A stretch of DNA of 61,205 nt, taken from JBCDJG01 sp038748065 (GTDB lineage Bacteria > Pseudomonadota > Gammaproteobacteria > Pseudomonadales > Halieaceae). The stretch spans positions 1-61,205 of the forward strand of contig JBCDJG010000029.1 of assembly GCA_038748065.1 (NCBI GenBank), read 5' to 3'. The position numbers and the translations under genes were made by a program. This document shows, one piece after another, positions 36,040 to 45,551 of the stretch (its first letter is position 1; the number at the start of each line of letters is the position of its first letter). Under the pieces are notes generated by a model. It did not search any database, was not told where the DNA came from, and worked only from the letters and a program-made list of their open reading frames with translations.

Positions 36040-37413
36040 TTAGAAGAAACCGAAGCCTACGGCAAAGAGCTTTTCCACCGCCGCTATTTTATTGCGGTCT
36101 ACGAGGAACAGGATCACGTGGTCGTCAGGCTCAACGCTGACGTCGCTGTGCGCAATCAAGACATCGTTGCCTCTAACGATGGCGCCGATGGTGACGCCGT
36201 CCGGTAAGTTGATTTCGTCCAGTCTGCGCCCCACCACTTTTGAAGAGTAAGCGTCACCGTGGGCGGTAACCTCTATGGCCTCCGCGGCGCCCCGGCGCAA
36301 TGAGTGCACGTTGCTGATGTCGCCGCGGCGAACGTGGCGCAGCAGGCTGCCGATGGTGATTTGCTGGGGCGAGATCGCAATATCTATCTCGTCCCCGACC
36401 AGCTCCGCATAGGCAGGGTTGGAAATTAGCGTGATGACTTTTTTGGCCCCGAGGCGCTTGGCCAGCATCGACATCATGATGTTGGACTCGTCGTTGTTAG
36501 TCAGGGCGCAGAATACGTCTGTGTTCTCGATGTTTTCCTGCTTCAGCAGCTGCGGCTCTGCAGCACTGCCATTGAGTACGATGGTGCGCTTAAGCCGTTC
36601 TGACAAGGTACGGCAGCGCTCGTAGGACGTCTCGATCACCTTGACCTGGTACTGGTTTTCGATGCTCTGGGCGAGCGTTGCACCGATGTTGCCGCCGCCA
36701 GCAATGGTGACGCGCTTATAGGGTTTATCGACCTCACGCAGTTCCGATACCACAGCGCGGATGTTTTCTCGCGCCGCGATAAAAAACACTTCATCGTCCG
36801 CCTCCACCACGGTTTCGCCAACCGGAATAATGGGCCGGTCCTGGCGAAAAATAGCGGCCACGCGTGTGTCTATGCTTGGCATGTGCTGGCGAATTTCTTT
36901 CAGCTCCTGGCCAACGATCGGCCCGCCGTAGTAGGCGCGAACGGCAACTAACTGCACGCGACCATCGGCGAAGTCGAGCACCTGCAGGGCGCCCGGATTG
37001 GCAATGAGCTGCTTGATACTCTTGGTGACGAGCTGCTCGGGCCCGATGATGACGTCGATGGGTATGTGTTCTGGATTGAGCAGTTTGTCCTGGTACTGCA
37101 AGTAATTTGGCGATCGCACGCGTGAGATTTTGGTTGGCACGTTGAACAGGCTATAGGCAACCTGGCAGGCCATCATGTTGATTTCGTCAGAGTTGGTGAC
37201 GGCGATCAACATATCGGCGTCATCGGCGCCGGCCTTGAACAGGGTGCTCGGATGAGAGGCTTCACCGCGTATGGTGCCGATATCCAGACGATCCTGCAGG
37301 GCCCGCAGCTTGTCGCCGTTAGTGTCCACCACGGTAATGTCATTTTGTTCATCGGCCAGATGCTCGGCCAGGGTTCCCCCTACCTGGCCAGCGCCGAGAA
37401 TAATGATTTTCAT
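36040..37413 (-). CDS. trkA: Trk system potassium transporter TrkA
   Basis: TrkA is the peripheral NAD(H)/ATP-binding regulator of TrkH. The 457-aa protein carries two RCK units in tandem, with Rossmann motifs GAGQVGGTLAEHL (about 7-19) and GGGNIGATLAQSI (about 239-251), each followed by a TrkA-C domain. Length equals E. coli TrkA (458). It lies between rsmB and trkH, 2 bp before trkH, in the same orientation. Confidence 0.97.
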   Translation of the reverse strand: MKIIILGAGQVGGTLAEHLADEQNDITVVDTNGDKLRALQDRLDIGTIRGEASHPSTLFKAGADDADMLIAVTNSDEINMMACQVAYSLFNVPTKISRVRSPNYLQYQDKLLNPEHIPIDVIIGPEQLVTKSIKQLIANPGALQVLDFADGRVQLVAVRAYYGGPIVGQELKEIRQHMPSIDTRVAAIFRQDRPIIPVGETVVEADDEVFFIAARENIRAVVSELREVDKPYKRVTIAGGGNIGATLAQSIENQYQVKVIETSYERCRTLSERLKRTIVLNGSAAEPQLLKQENIENTDVFCALTNNDESNIMMSMLAKRLGAKKVITLISNPAYAELVGDEIDIAISPQQITIGSLLRHVRRGDISNVHSLRRGAAEAIEVTAHGDAYSSKVVGRRLDEINLPDGVTIGAIVRGNDVLIAHSDVSVEPDDHVILFLVDRNKIAAVEKLFAVGFGFF

Positions 37414-37507
37414 GGGCGGTCTAACTCCCTCTGATAGACTCGCACCTTAAAGAAAAGCGTGCGCCAATGTAAGAGTGCGTATGACGAAAAATAAACCGCC
37501 TTGCGCG

Positions 37508-38800
37508 TCAGGGTGCCTTCTCAAGTCGCGCGTAGAACAGCCCGTCAGGCCCTTCCGGCGTGGGCAGAAGCTGTACCCCCGAGCCGGATACAGCGCCCGG
37601 TGAGGACAGCTCGCTAGCCCTGGCATCGTCGTGGGCGCTCAGAAATGCGTCCACCACCTCACTATTCTCCTCGGGGAGAATTGAACAGGTGACGTAGAGT
37701 AATCGGCCGCCCGGTTTGAGCCTTGGCCACAAGGCCTCCAGGAGAGCCAACTGTCCAGCCGCCATGCGCGTGATATCGAGCGGGCGGCGCAGCAGCTTGA
37801 TGTCCGGATGCCGGCGAATAACGCCGCTGGCTGAGCAAGGAGCGTCTACCAGGATCTTGTCGAAGTTGCCGCCCTGCGGCAGGTCGGCCGCTTTGGAGGC
37901 ATCTCCCGCTATCAGACTCGCTCGCAAGCCAAGCCGCTCCAGATTCTCTTCCACACGTTTGAGCCGCTCGTCGTCGATATCCATGGCGACCAACTCGCCT
38001 AGCTGCGGCTGCAGCTCGAGAATGTGGCACGTCTTGCCGCCAGGGGCAGCGCAGGCGTCAAGGATCCGATCCCCGGGCTGTGCGTCCAACAAAATCGCGG
38101 CAAGTTGCGCGGCCTCATCCTGAACACTCAGCTGCCCCTGTGCAAAGCCTGGCAGCTTTGCCACGTCCACCGCCTCGTGAAGGTAGATGGCCTGCGCGGC
38201 CTCTGTGCCCTCGCGCGCAGAAACCCCCGCCGCGGCTAGCTCCGCGAGTGCTTCTTCGCGGGTTGTTAGCAGTAGATTGCAGCGCAGGGTCATGGGCGGC
38301 TGTTCATTATTGGCGCTCATGATGGCGTCGGCCTGCTGCGGATAGTGCGTCCGCAGTTGGCCGTATAGCCAGGCCGGGTGCGCAGCTGCGGCCGCGGCTG
38401 GCAGCTCCGCCAATAGCGACTGCCGCTCTCGCTGGAAGCGCCTGAGAATTGCATTGGTCAGGCCCCGCGCCCAGGGCTTACCAAGCGGTTTAACCGCGGC
38501 GACCGTGGCCGACACCGAAGCGTGATCGGGGATTCGCATCTCTTCGAGCTGGTAAAGGCCCAGTAGCATCAGCGCCTGAACGTCAGCATCCTTTGCTTTG
38601 AGAGGTTTATCCAGCAACTGCTCGAGGATCGCCAGTAGCCGGGGGTAGCTGCGTAGCGTGCCGTAGCACAGCTGCTGCAGTAGAGCGCGGTCTCGTGGCG
38701 CCACGCGAGCGAGCTGTGCGGGAAGCGCGTGGTTCAGCGAGCGCCCTTCGAGGACGCCAGCGATGGCTGTGGCCGCCGCCGCCCGTGAATCAGTGGGCAT
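37508..38800 (-). CDS. rsmB: 16S rRNA (cytosine-967-C5)-methyltransferase RsmB
   Basis: RsmB uses S-adenosylmethionine to methylate C967 of 16S rRNA. The 430-aa protein has an N-terminal NusB-like RNA-binding domain (about 5-140) and a Rossmann methyltransferase domain (about 230-425). The domain contains DACAAPGGKTCHILEL, VDAPCSASGVIRRHPDIK and the catalytic-cysteine motif VTCSILPEEN. Its start codon shares one base with the fmt stop (TGATG arrangement). Order fmt-rsmB-trkA follows Pseudomonas and E. coli. Confidence 0.96.
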   Translation of the reverse strand: MPTDSRAAAATAIAGVLEGRSLNHALPAQLARVAPRDRALLQQLCYGTLRSYPRLLAILEQLLDKPLKAKDADVQALMLLGLYQLEEMRIPDHASVSATVAAVKPLGKPWARGLTNAILRRFQRERQSLLAELPAAAAAAHPAWLYGQLRTHYPQQADAIMSANNEQPPMTLRCNLLLTTREEALAELAAAGVSAREGTEAAQAIYLHEAVDVAKLPGFAQGQLSVQDEAAQLAAILLDAQPGDRILDACAAPGGKTCHILELQPQLGELVAMDIDDERLKRVEENLERLGLRASLIAGDASKAADLPQGGNFDKILVDAPCSASGVIRRHPDIKLLRRPLDITRMAAGQLALLEALWPRLKPGGRLLYVTCSILPEENSEVVDAFLSAHDDARASELSSPGAVSGSGVQLLPTPEGPDGLFYARLEKAP

Positions 38801-39768
38801 CAGCGCAGGACCGCCCCTGGCTGTAGCTGGTCGCTGCGGGCGTTCAGTATCTGCGCCGCGCTCAGGGGCTTGCCACCGGGCAGCTGCAGTTTTTGGATGC
38901 TCAATTGACCGTCACCGCACTGCACCCGTATGCCGCAGCTGTCTGCCTTAAGTATTTCGCCAGGCCTCATTTCGCCACACTCGGCCTCGATGCGGCCCGT
39001 ACTGATGGCGGTTGCTGCGTGGATTTTGAGTCGCTGTCCGTCGATTTCGGTGAAGCAGACTGGGAAGGGGTTGAATGCACGCACGCGGCGTGCGAGCTCC
39101 GACGCGGGCAGAGACCAATCGATCCTTGCCTCTTCCTTGGTAATCTTGTTCGCGTAGGTGGCTGCGCTATCGTCCTGGCTGATGGCTCTCGACTGTGCGC
39201 CTCCTAGATCGTTGAGAACGCTGATCAGTAGCGGGCCGCCCAAAGCAGCGAGCTCATCGTGCAGACTAGCCGCTGTGGTACCAGCATTAATGGCACAACG
39301 ATCCGCTGCCAGCATATCGCCGGTGTCGAGCCCGACGTCCATCTGCATGATGGTAATGCCAGACTCGTCGTCGCCAGCCTCGATTGCACGCTGGATAGGG
39401 GCTGCGCCCCGCCACCTCGGTAGAAGCGAGGCATGGACGTTAAGACAACCGAGTCGCGGCGTGTCCAGGATGTTCTGCGGCAGAATAAGGCCGTAGGCCA
39501 CGACAATCAGCACGTCTGGCTGATACGCGGCCAGCGTGGCCTGGGCGTCGTCCTGGCGCAGAGTAGATGGCTGTTCAAGGGGTAGATTGTGCTCCTGGGC
39601 CAGCTGCTTGACCGGGCTGGCGGTCAGTTTGCGGCCGCGCCCCGCGGGCCTGTCCGGCTGGGTATAGACGGCGGCAATTTCGTGCGGGCTTGCGAGGAGC
39701 CCGGCCAGGTGTGCAGCGGCGAAGTCCGGTGTTCCTGCGAACACCAGGCGAAGTGGCGAAACACCCAT
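38800..39768 (-). CDS. fmt: Methionyl-tRNA formyltransferase
   Basis: Fmt formylates initiator Met-tRNA using 10-formyltetrahydrofolate. The 322-aa protein has the formyltransferase domain (about 6-190) with FAGTPDFAA, the catalytic region LNVHASLLPRWRGAAPIQRAI and GITIMQMDVGLDTGDM, and a C-terminal tRNA-binding OB-type domain. Length is near E. coli (315). It lies 4 bp after def and overlaps rsmB by one base, forming def-fmt-rsmB. Confidence 0.97.
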   Translation of the reverse strand: MGVSPLRLVFAGTPDFAAAHLAGLLASPHEIAAVYTQPDRPAGRGRKLTASPVKQLAQEHNLPLEQPSTLRQDDAQATLAAYQPDVLIVVAYGLILPQNILDTPRLGCLNVHASLLPRWRGAAPIQRAIEAGDDESGITIMQMDVGLDTGDMLAADRCAINAGTTAASLHDELAALGGPLLISVLNDLGGAQSRAISQDDSAATYANKITKEEARIDWSLPASELARRVRAFNPFPVCFTEIDGQRLKIHAATAISTGRIEAECGEMRPGEILKADSCGIRVQCGDGQLSIQKLQLPGGKPLSAAQILNARSDQLQPGAVLR

Positions 39769-39772
39769 TTCT

Positions 39773-40279
39773 TCAGGCCCGGCGGCGCTGGTCTTTTTCC
39801 AGCTTCTTGCGAATCCGTGTGCGTTTCAGCGGCGACAGGTAATCGACAAAAAGCTTGCCGTCCAGGTGATCGATTTCATGCTGAAGGCAAATCGCAAGCA
39901 GCCCATCAAGCTCTTGTGTGAATGTCTCACCCTCGCGGTCCATGGCAGTTACGGCGATGCGCTGGGGCCGTTCCACGGTCTCGTAGAACCCCGGAACGGA
40001 CAGGCAGCCCTCATCGTACTGCCCCAGTTCTTCGTCGAGCACAGTGACCTCCGGGTTAATGAAAACGCGCGGGTCGTCGCGCTCTTCCGATATGTCGATC
40101 ACCAGTATGCGCTTCTGGACGTTGACCTGCGTTGCCGCTAGTCCAATGCCAGGAGCTTCGTACATCGTCTCGAACATATCGTCGATCAGCGCGCGAGTCT
40201 GGTCGTTGACCACCTCCACGGGCGCCGCGACGTTGCGCAAGCGTGGGTCGGGAAATTCCAGTATATCCAGTACTGCCAT
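39773..40279 (-). CDS. def: Peptide deformylase
   Basis: This metalloenzyme removes the N-terminal formyl group from new proteins, completing the cycle begun by Fmt. The 168-aa protein has all three motifs: GIGLAATQ, EGCLSVPG and the metal-binding QHEIDHLDG. ATG 40279 gives the canonical start MAVLDILEFPDPRLR and is preferred to an upstream start at 40333 that adds 18 unlikely residues. It leads the def-fmt-rsmB run, divergent from the LysM gene. Confidence 0.97.
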   Translation of the reverse strand: MAVLDILEFPDPRLRNVAAPVEVVNDQTRALIDDMFETMYEAPGIGLAATQVNVQKRILVIDISEERDDPRVFINPEVTVLDEELGQYDEGCLSVPGFYETVERPQRIAVTAMDREGETFTQELDGLLAICLQHEIDHLDGKLFVDYLSPLKRTRIRKKLEKDQRRRA

Positions 40280-40433
40280 GGCGAGAAAATTGTTCCGGAA
40301 GGCCGCTTGGGAGCAAGCGCGAATTGTTAACATTTACGCTTGCAAGGCGCTATCTAGCGCCGCAAACTGGTCCATTATACAACTAATAATCCGGCCGCAC
40401 AGGTCGGCCGGCCAGGACGTGAGTGACGTAATT

Positions 40434-41468
40434 ATGAGAAGGCCAAGGCGGGGATTGAGCCTGGTGCTCGGGGCACTGTTGTTGGGTGTCTGGCTTCAGG
40501 CTGCGGGGGTGGAGCTCAAGGACGGCGCGCCAGACACTTACATTGTGCAAAAAGGCGATACGCTCTGGGGAATATCAGGTATGTTCCTGAATGAACCCTG
40601 GCTCTGGCCGGAGCTGTGGGACGTCAACATCCAGATTGATAATCCCCACCTTATCTACCCGGGCGATGAACTCTATCTCGTATGGGTGGACGGGCGGCCG
40701 CGTTTGCGTGTGCGCCGGGGGCGCGATGTCAAGCTCACGCCTACCATGCGCGTAAAACCTCTGGATCTGGCTATCCCGGCTATACCCCTTGATGAGATCG
40801 GCGCCTTTTTGAGGCGTCATCGCGTGATGTCGTCTGAAGAACTGAACGATTCCGCGTATGTGCTGGCGGGCGCTCAAGAGCATCTCTTGTCTGCCCCCGG
40901 CGACAAGCTGTTCGCTCGTGGGGTTTTTCCGGAAGGGGAGCGCGCCTACGGGATCTACCGCTTCGGCGATGTCTACCGCGATCCGATCACTGAGGAACTG
41001 CTTGGCTACCAGGCGCAGGAGATCGGTAACGGCAATCTGCTGAGTTCGCGCGAAGAGGACGTACAGACGCTGGAAGTAAGCCGCGTTACCGAGGAGGTCC
41101 GCATTGGCGATCGGCTATTGCCCATGGAGGAGCGCATTATCGATGCGACCTTCTTCCCGAGTGCCCCTCCCGGACAAATTGAAAACGGCTTTATGATTGC
41201 GGTCGATGGCGGCGTTAGCCAGATTGGCTCCATGGATATCGTGGTCTTGAACTTGGGGCGCCGCGAGGGGGTTGAAATTGGCCAGGTTATGGCGATTTAC
41301 CAGGCCGGCAGACTGATCGAAGACAGGGTTGCCGGCGGCAATGCGGTGCTGCCTGATGTCCGCGCGGGGCTGCTTATGGTGTTTGAGGCTTTCGAGAAGG
41401 CGAGTTACGCTATCGTCCTCAAATCGGAGTGGCCGCTAAAGGTCGGGGACAAGGTGAAGAACCCCTGA
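40434..41468 (+). CDS. LysM-domain cell-wall-binding protein
   Basis: The 344-aa exported protein has a signal peptide (about 1-25, LVLGALLLGVWLQAAG). A LysM peptidoglycan-binding domain follows at about 35-85 (YIVQKGDTLWGISGMFL, WPELWDVN, HLIYPGDEL), then a ~250-residue region conserved in this gene position but of unknown role. ATG 40434 is chosen because the upstream part of the frame overlaps def antisense. It is divergent from def and precedes dprA, exactly as in Pseudomonas. Confidence 0.92.
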   Translation: MRRPRRGLSLVLGALLLGVWLQAAGVELKDGAPDTYIVQKGDTLWGISGMFLNEPWLWPELWDVNIQIDNPHLIYPGDELYLVWVDGRPRLRVRRGRDVKLTPTMRVKPLDLAIPAIPLDEIGAFLRRHRVMSSEELNDSAYVLAGAQEHLLSAPGDKLFARGVFPEGERAYGIYRFGDVYRDPITEELLGYQAQEIGNGNLLSSREEDVQTLEVSRVTEEVRIGDRLLPMEERIIDATFFPSAPPGQIENGFMIAVDGGVSQIGSMDIVVLNLGRREGVEIGQVMAIYQAGRLIEDRVAGGNAVLPDVRAGLLMVFEAFEKASYAIVLKSEWPLKVGDKVKNP

Positions 41469-41486
41469 CCCGGCTGTAAGCACGAC

Positions 41487-41505
41487 CGAGCGCAGGATGC
41501 GCTCG
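41487..41505. repeat. Perfect 8-bp hairpin before dprA
   Basis: CGAGCGCA (41487-41494) and TGCGCTCG (41498-41505) flank a GGA loop, 23 bp before the dprA start and 19 bp after the LysM gene. There is no T-run, so termination is doubtful; it could affect translation or stability of the dprA part of the message. Confidence 0.45.
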
Positions 41506-41527
41506 CTGACATCAAGGACGATGGATC

Positions 41528-42652
41528 ATGGACGATTCTCACCTGCGGCAATGCCTGCTGCTGCACAGTATTCCCGGGTTAAAGGATGCGCAGCTGTGCG
41601 CCCTCCTCCTGCACTATGGCTCACCCGCAGCGATTTGCGCGTCCAACACCCATGAGTGGCGCGCGCTGGGTGTTGAAAGAGCGGTGCGAGCAAGCGCCCG
41701 TCTCGCGTTACGCCTGGGCTATCACCCCCGCGCCGCCGCCGATATCGATAAGCAGCTTGAGCTTTTGCAGCGCAGTCATGCCTGTATTCTCGCTGTCAGC
41801 GACGCAGCCTACCCGCCGCTGCTGCGGGCGATCCATGATCCGCCGCCGCTGCTCTACCTCCGGGGTGATGCGGACCTGCTGCAGCAGGCACAATTGGCCG
41901 TTGTTGGGTCCCGGCGTGCCACGCCAGCAGGGTTGCGAGCGACGCAGGAGCTGGCCCTTGCCGCTGCGCGATCTGGCTTAGTCATCACCTCGGGCCTGGC
42001 GATTGGTGTGGATGGCGCCGCTCATCGCGCCGCGCTTGATGCGCAGTGTCCCACCATTGCTGTTATGGCCACTGGCATAGAGCAGATCTATCCGGTCCGT
42101 CATCGGCAGCTGGGGGATGTGATTCCAGTTAGCGGGTGCCTGGTCACAGAGTTTCCACCAGGGATGCCGCCGCTCAGAGAGAACTTTCCTCGCCGTAATC
42201 GCGTGGTCACGGGTCTGGCCTTGGGCACGCTGGTTGTGGAGGCTGCCCTGCCCAGCGGCTCACTCATTTCTGCAGGCAGCGCTTTGGAACAAGGGCGAGA
42301 GGTGTTTGCGTTACCCTGGTCTATTCACCACCAGGGCGGTGCAGGGTGCCTGCAGCTATTAAAAGATGGCGCGCACCTGGTGCTCAGCTTCGAGGATATC
42401 CTCGATGAACTGGGCCCTATCCGGGGCTTGCAGCGCGATTTGATATTGCCCGAGCCGGGCAGCAGTGAGGCCTGCGATGAGCTCGAACCAGAGCTATCTC
42501 GCCTGCTGCATCTTGTGGGATATGAAGTCATCGGGGCGAGAGACCTGGTGCAGTTGTCGGCGCTGCCCGTTGCCCGGATCATGGCGGGCCTCTCTATGCT
42601 GGAGCTGCGCGGCCTGGTGTCCCGCTGTGAGGGTGGCTATGTCCGGCGTTGA
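41528..42652 (+). CDS. dprA: DNA processing protein DprA
   Basis: DprA binds incoming single-stranded DNA during natural transformation and loads RecA. The 374-aa protein has an N-terminal helical region, the Rossmann-like DprA core (GSRRATPAGLRATQELALAAARSGLVITSGLAIGVDGAAHRAAL, FPRRNRVVTGLA, GSLISAGSALEQGREVFALP) and a C-terminal winged-helix segment (about 315-374). It follows the LysM gene. The tsaC gene that normally comes next in related genomes is absent here. Confidence 0.95.
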   Translation: MDDSHLRQCLLLHSIPGLKDAQLCALLLHYGSPAAICASNTHEWRALGVERAVRASARLALRLGYHPRAAADIDKQLELLQRSHACILAVSDAAYPPLLRAIHDPPPLLYLRGDADLLQQAQLAVVGSRRATPAGLRATQELALAAARSGLVITSGLAIGVDGAAHRAALDAQCPTIAVMATGIEQIYPVRHRQLGDVIPVSGCLVTEFPPGMPPLRENFPRRNRVVTGLALGTLVVEAALPSGSLISAGSALEQGREVFALPWSIHHQGGAGCLQLLKDGAHLVLSFEDILDELGPIRGLQRDLILPEPGSSEACDELEPELSRLLHLVGYEVIGARDLVQLSALPVARIMAGLSMLELRGLVSRCEGGYVRR

Positions 42653-42815
42653 AGCAAGGCGCTTGCGAACGCGGCATCATTTGGTTACATTCCGCGCAGC
42701 CGAGCGGCGCCCTTTTGGTTTTTGCCCGCGTCTGCGCGGCGCTAAATCAAGCAAACAAGGCTGATAGCTGGCATGCGCCGTGAGTGAGCACTCACACCGC
42801 ATGAGCGGGAAGATT

Positions 42816-43724
42816 ATGGATATAGATGCTGTTAAGGACTACCTGCTGGCCTTGCAAGATAGCATCTGTCTCGAGCTTGCCGAAGAGGACGGGGCCGCTG
42901 ACTTTAGCGTGGAAGAGTGGACGCGCGAAGCAGGTGGTGGCGGCCGCAGCCGCGTCCTGAGTGAAGGCGCAGTCATAGAAAAAGGCGGCGTCAATTTTTC
43001 ACACGTCATGGGCGAAAACTTGCCGGCCTCTGCAAGCGCTTCGCGCCCTGAGCTGGCGGGGCGTAGTTTCCAGGCCATGGGCGTGTCCCTGGTTATTCAC
43101 CCGCGCAACCCCTATGTTCCAACCTCTCACGCCAACGTCCGTCTGTTTGTTGCCGAGAAGCCCGGTGAGACGCCTGTTTGGTGGTTCGGCGGCGGATTTG
43201 ACCTGACTCCCTACTACGGAAATCGCGAGGACTGTATCAGCTGGCATCGGGCTGCCGAAGAAGCCTGCCGGCCCTTCGGCGAGTCTGTTTACGCACGCTA
43301 CAAGACCTGGTGTGACGACTATTTTTATTTGCGCCACCGGGGCGAGCCTCGGGGTGTTGGTGGTCTTTTTTTTGACGATCTGAACGATGGCGACTTTGAT
43401 AGCAGCTTTGCGTTTATGCGCAGCGTCGGCGATAGCTATATCCGCGCATACCGGCCGATCGTGGCGCGTCGAAAGGCGACCGCCTGGGGTCAGCGAGAGC
43501 GCGATTTCCAGCTCTACAGGCGTGGACGCTACGTCGAATTTAATCTGGTGTTTGATCGAGGCACGCTGTTTGGATTGCAATCAGACGGCCGCACCGAGGC
43601 AATACTGATGTCGCTGCCGCCACTGGTGCGATGGGAGTATAATTACCAGCCGGCGTCCGGCACGCCGGAAGCCGAACTAACCGAATACTATCTGCAACCG
43701 CGGGACTGGCTGGCCGAAGCCTGA
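42816..43724 (+). CDS. hemF: Oxygen-dependent coproporphyrinogen III oxidase
   Basis: HemF decarboxylates coproporphyrinogen III to protoporphyrinogen IX in aerobic heme synthesis. The 302-aa protein shows GGVNFSHVMG, HPRNPYVPTSHANVRLF, WWFGGGFDLTPYYG, FFDDLN and the C-terminal FNLVFDRGTLFGLQSDGRTEAILMSLPP. ATG 42816 gives MDIDAVKDYLLALQD, matching the usual N-terminus, and follows CGGGAAGA; ATG 42801 or GTG 42780 are alternatives. It supplies heme for the oxidase and cytochromes encoded further right. Confidence 0.96.
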   Translation: MDIDAVKDYLLALQDSICLELAEEDGAADFSVEEWTREAGGGGRSRVLSEGAVIEKGGVNFSHVMGENLPASASASRPELAGRSFQAMGVSLVIHPRNPYVPTSHANVRLFVAEKPGETPVWWFGGGFDLTPYYGNREDCISWHRAAEEACRPFGESVYARYKTWCDDYFYLRHRGEPRGVGGLFFDDLNDGDFDSSFAFMRSVGDSYIRAYRPIVARRKATAWGQRERDFQLYRRGRYVEFNLVFDRGTLFGLQSDGRTEAILMSLPPLVRWEYNYQPASGTPEAELTEYYLQPRDWLAEA

Positions 43725-43754
43725 GCCGGCAGGCGGCCAGAACGTAGAACATCG

Positions 43755-44591
43755 ATGAGTAAAACAGCCCGATACGCCGTCTTTGGCAACCCCATCAAGC
43801 ATAGTCGTTCGCCCGCGATTCACGCAGCCTTCGCCAGCCAGTGTGCGCAGGACCTCCAGTATCGCGCCGTTAAAGTTGAATTGGAGCAGTTCGCCGCGGC
43901 CGCCGGCCGGTTTTTTGGCGACGGTGGCGCGGGGCTGAACGTCACCGTGCCTTTTAAAGGCGACGCCTTCGACTTTGCAGATGAGCGAACCGAACGGGCG
44001 GAACGAGCCGGAGCCGTCAATACCCTTGTCAGGCGAGAAGACGGCAGCGTGTTGGGCGATACCACCGACGGCGTAGGGATTGTGCGGGACATGATCGTCA
44101 ATTTGGGCTGGACGGTCCGCGATCAGCGCCTGCTCATTGTCGGAGCGGGTGGTGCCGTCCGGGGTGTATTGGAATCCTTGTTGCGTGAAAAGCCCAGGGA
44201 GTTGCTCATCGTCAACCGCACAGCCGACAAAGCGGCAGCGCTTGCTGAGCGCTTCGCTGGCCTTGGGCGACTGGAGGGGGGCGGCATGGACCTGTTGGCC
44301 GGTCGGGATTTTGACCTGCTGATTAATGCCAGCAGCGCCGGCCTCAGCGGTGAAGCCCCGGCTCTTTCTGGTGACATACTCACGGAGCGCAGCTGCTGTT
44401 ACGACATGATCTACGGCGCCGATCCAACTCCCTTTATGCGGTGGGCGGCGCACCACGCTGCCTGGGCGGTTGCAGACGGCCTGGGCATGTTGGTCGAGCA
44501 GGCGGCGGAGTCATTTTATCTTTGGCGCGGCCTGCGCCCCGAGACACGGCCGGTTATCAACGAGCAGCGCAGCCTGCTGGCGGCCGCCTGA
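43755..44591 (+). CDS. aroE: Shikimate dehydrogenase
   Basis: AroE reduces 3-dehydroshikimate with NADPH in aromatic amino acid synthesis. The 278-aa protein has FGNPIKHSRSPAIHAAFA, the catalytic-lysine motif NVTVPFKGDAF, NTLVRREDGSVLGDTTDGVG and a nucleotide-binding GAGGAVRGVLESLL. It follows hemF by 30 bp, and its stop shares one base with the next start (TGATG). Confidence 0.96.
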   Translation: MSKTARYAVFGNPIKHSRSPAIHAAFASQCAQDLQYRAVKVELEQFAAAAGRFFGDGGAGLNVTVPFKGDAFDFADERTERAERAGAVNTLVRREDGSVLGDTTDGVGIVRDMIVNLGWTVRDQRLLIVGAGGAVRGVLESLLREKPRELLIVNRTADKAAALAERFAGLGRLEGGGMDLLAGRDFDLLINASSAGLSGEAPALSGDILTERSCCYDMIYGADPTPFMRWAAHHAAWAVADGLGMLVEQAAESFYLWRGLRPETRPVINEQRSLLAAA

Positions 44592-44857
44592 TGGCAGACT
44601 ATCAAGCGCCGCGGCGTCGGTTCATCGCGGGCGCCGTGTGTCCGCGCTGTGGCGCCATGGACAAGATCGTTGTCAATCTGGACACCGACAGCCGTGAATG
44701 TGTCGCCTGCGGCTTCTCGGAAGAACGCCCTGCGGATACCGGCAGCGTCAAGGAAGTACCGACACGGGTTAATCGCGCGTCGGCCCGCCTTGTTGAAACA
44801 CCCGCGGAAGCAGTGACCCTGGTCGACCCGGCAAAACCTAAGTCTTCAGACGATTAA
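44591..44857 (+). CDS. YheV-family zinc-ribbon protein
   Basis: This small 88-aa protein has a zinc ribbon built by C17-x2-C20 and C37-x2-C40 (AVCPRCGAMDK, RECVACGFSEE) and a polar, probably disordered tail. It matches the YheV family of unknown function. The longer upstream frame overlaps aroE and is rejected; ATG 44591 is coupled to the aroE stop. It converges with the next gene by a 4-bp overlap. Confidence 0.88.
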   Translation: MADYQAPRRRFIAGAVCPRCGAMDKIVVNLDTDSRECVACGFSEERPADTGSVKEVPTRVNRASARLVETPAEAVTLVDPAKPKSSDD

Positions 44858-45492
44858 CATGCGCTCAGGCGCAGCCGGATACCTGAAGCTTGTTGCAGCA
44901 GGGCTTGGCTGTTAATCAGTCCAGGCTCCACGGCGGGCTCTGAGCCCGGCAGATCCTTCAGTGGTTGCCACAGGTGCTCTCTGTGCAGGAGCTCACTAGC
45001 CGCTAACTGCACCAGCTGTTCCAAGCGAGTGGCCAAGGGGTCCTGCAGGAGATGATGAACAATGATATTGGCTTCTGTCATGTCCATGGGCAGCAGCGGG
45101 CGATGCAACTGTCTGACGTGGTGATCGTTGACTTCTTCCATCAGGCGATGGGCAAGGAAGGCCTCATCCAGTAGTGCGCCGAGGCCAATTTCATCATTCA
45201 GTTCTTTCGGTGGCTGCAGAAAAAAGTCCTCCGCCATGTGCAGGAATGGCGCCGCATAGTCAAAGAAGCCCAAACGCTTGCTGAGCGCTGTAACCAGAGA
45301 TAGCGCGGCAGGCACGCTTTCTATATAGCTGCTGATAAACGCCATAAGGGCGTCGACCGGCGCTTCGCTGGGTAGCACCAGTTTATCTTGCAGTCGCGGC
45401 AGTTCCTCCGTCAGCCGGCCTCGCAGCTGGCCGCCGGCCTTCTCGGCATGGATCGCCGCCTCGATGGTTTCCCGGATGTCTTTTACGCTCAT
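44854..45492 (-). CDS. Unknown 212-aa helical protein
   Basis: I do not recognise a family. The 212-aa protein is soluble and strongly helical. It begins MSVKDIRETIEAAIHAEKAGG, with a middle part rich in His and Glu (EAFLAHRLMEEVNDHHVRQLHRPLLPMDMTEANIIVHHLL) that could bind metal; that is only a suggestion. It converges with the YheV-like gene and is followed on the same strand by nothing recognisable. Confidence 0.75.
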   Translation of the reverse strand: MSVKDIRETIEAAIHAEKAGGQLRGRLTEELPRLQDKLVLPSEAPVDALMAFISSYIESVPAALSLVTALSKRLGFFDYAAPFLHMAEDFFLQPPKELNDEIGLGALLDEAFLAHRLMEEVNDHHVRQLHRPLLPMDMTEANIIVHHLLQDPLATRLEQLVQLAASELLHREHLWQPLKDLPGSEPAVEPGLINSQALLQQASGIRLRLSAC

Positions 45493-45551
45493 CGCCGGTA
45501 CTCGATCAGAATGCGGACGTGTCTAAAGGCTAGTACAAGCTCGGAATTTCG

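Noticed and set aside
40044..40433. N-terminal extension of the LysM protein
   Set aside because: It overlaps def on the opposite strand and would bury the signal peptide.
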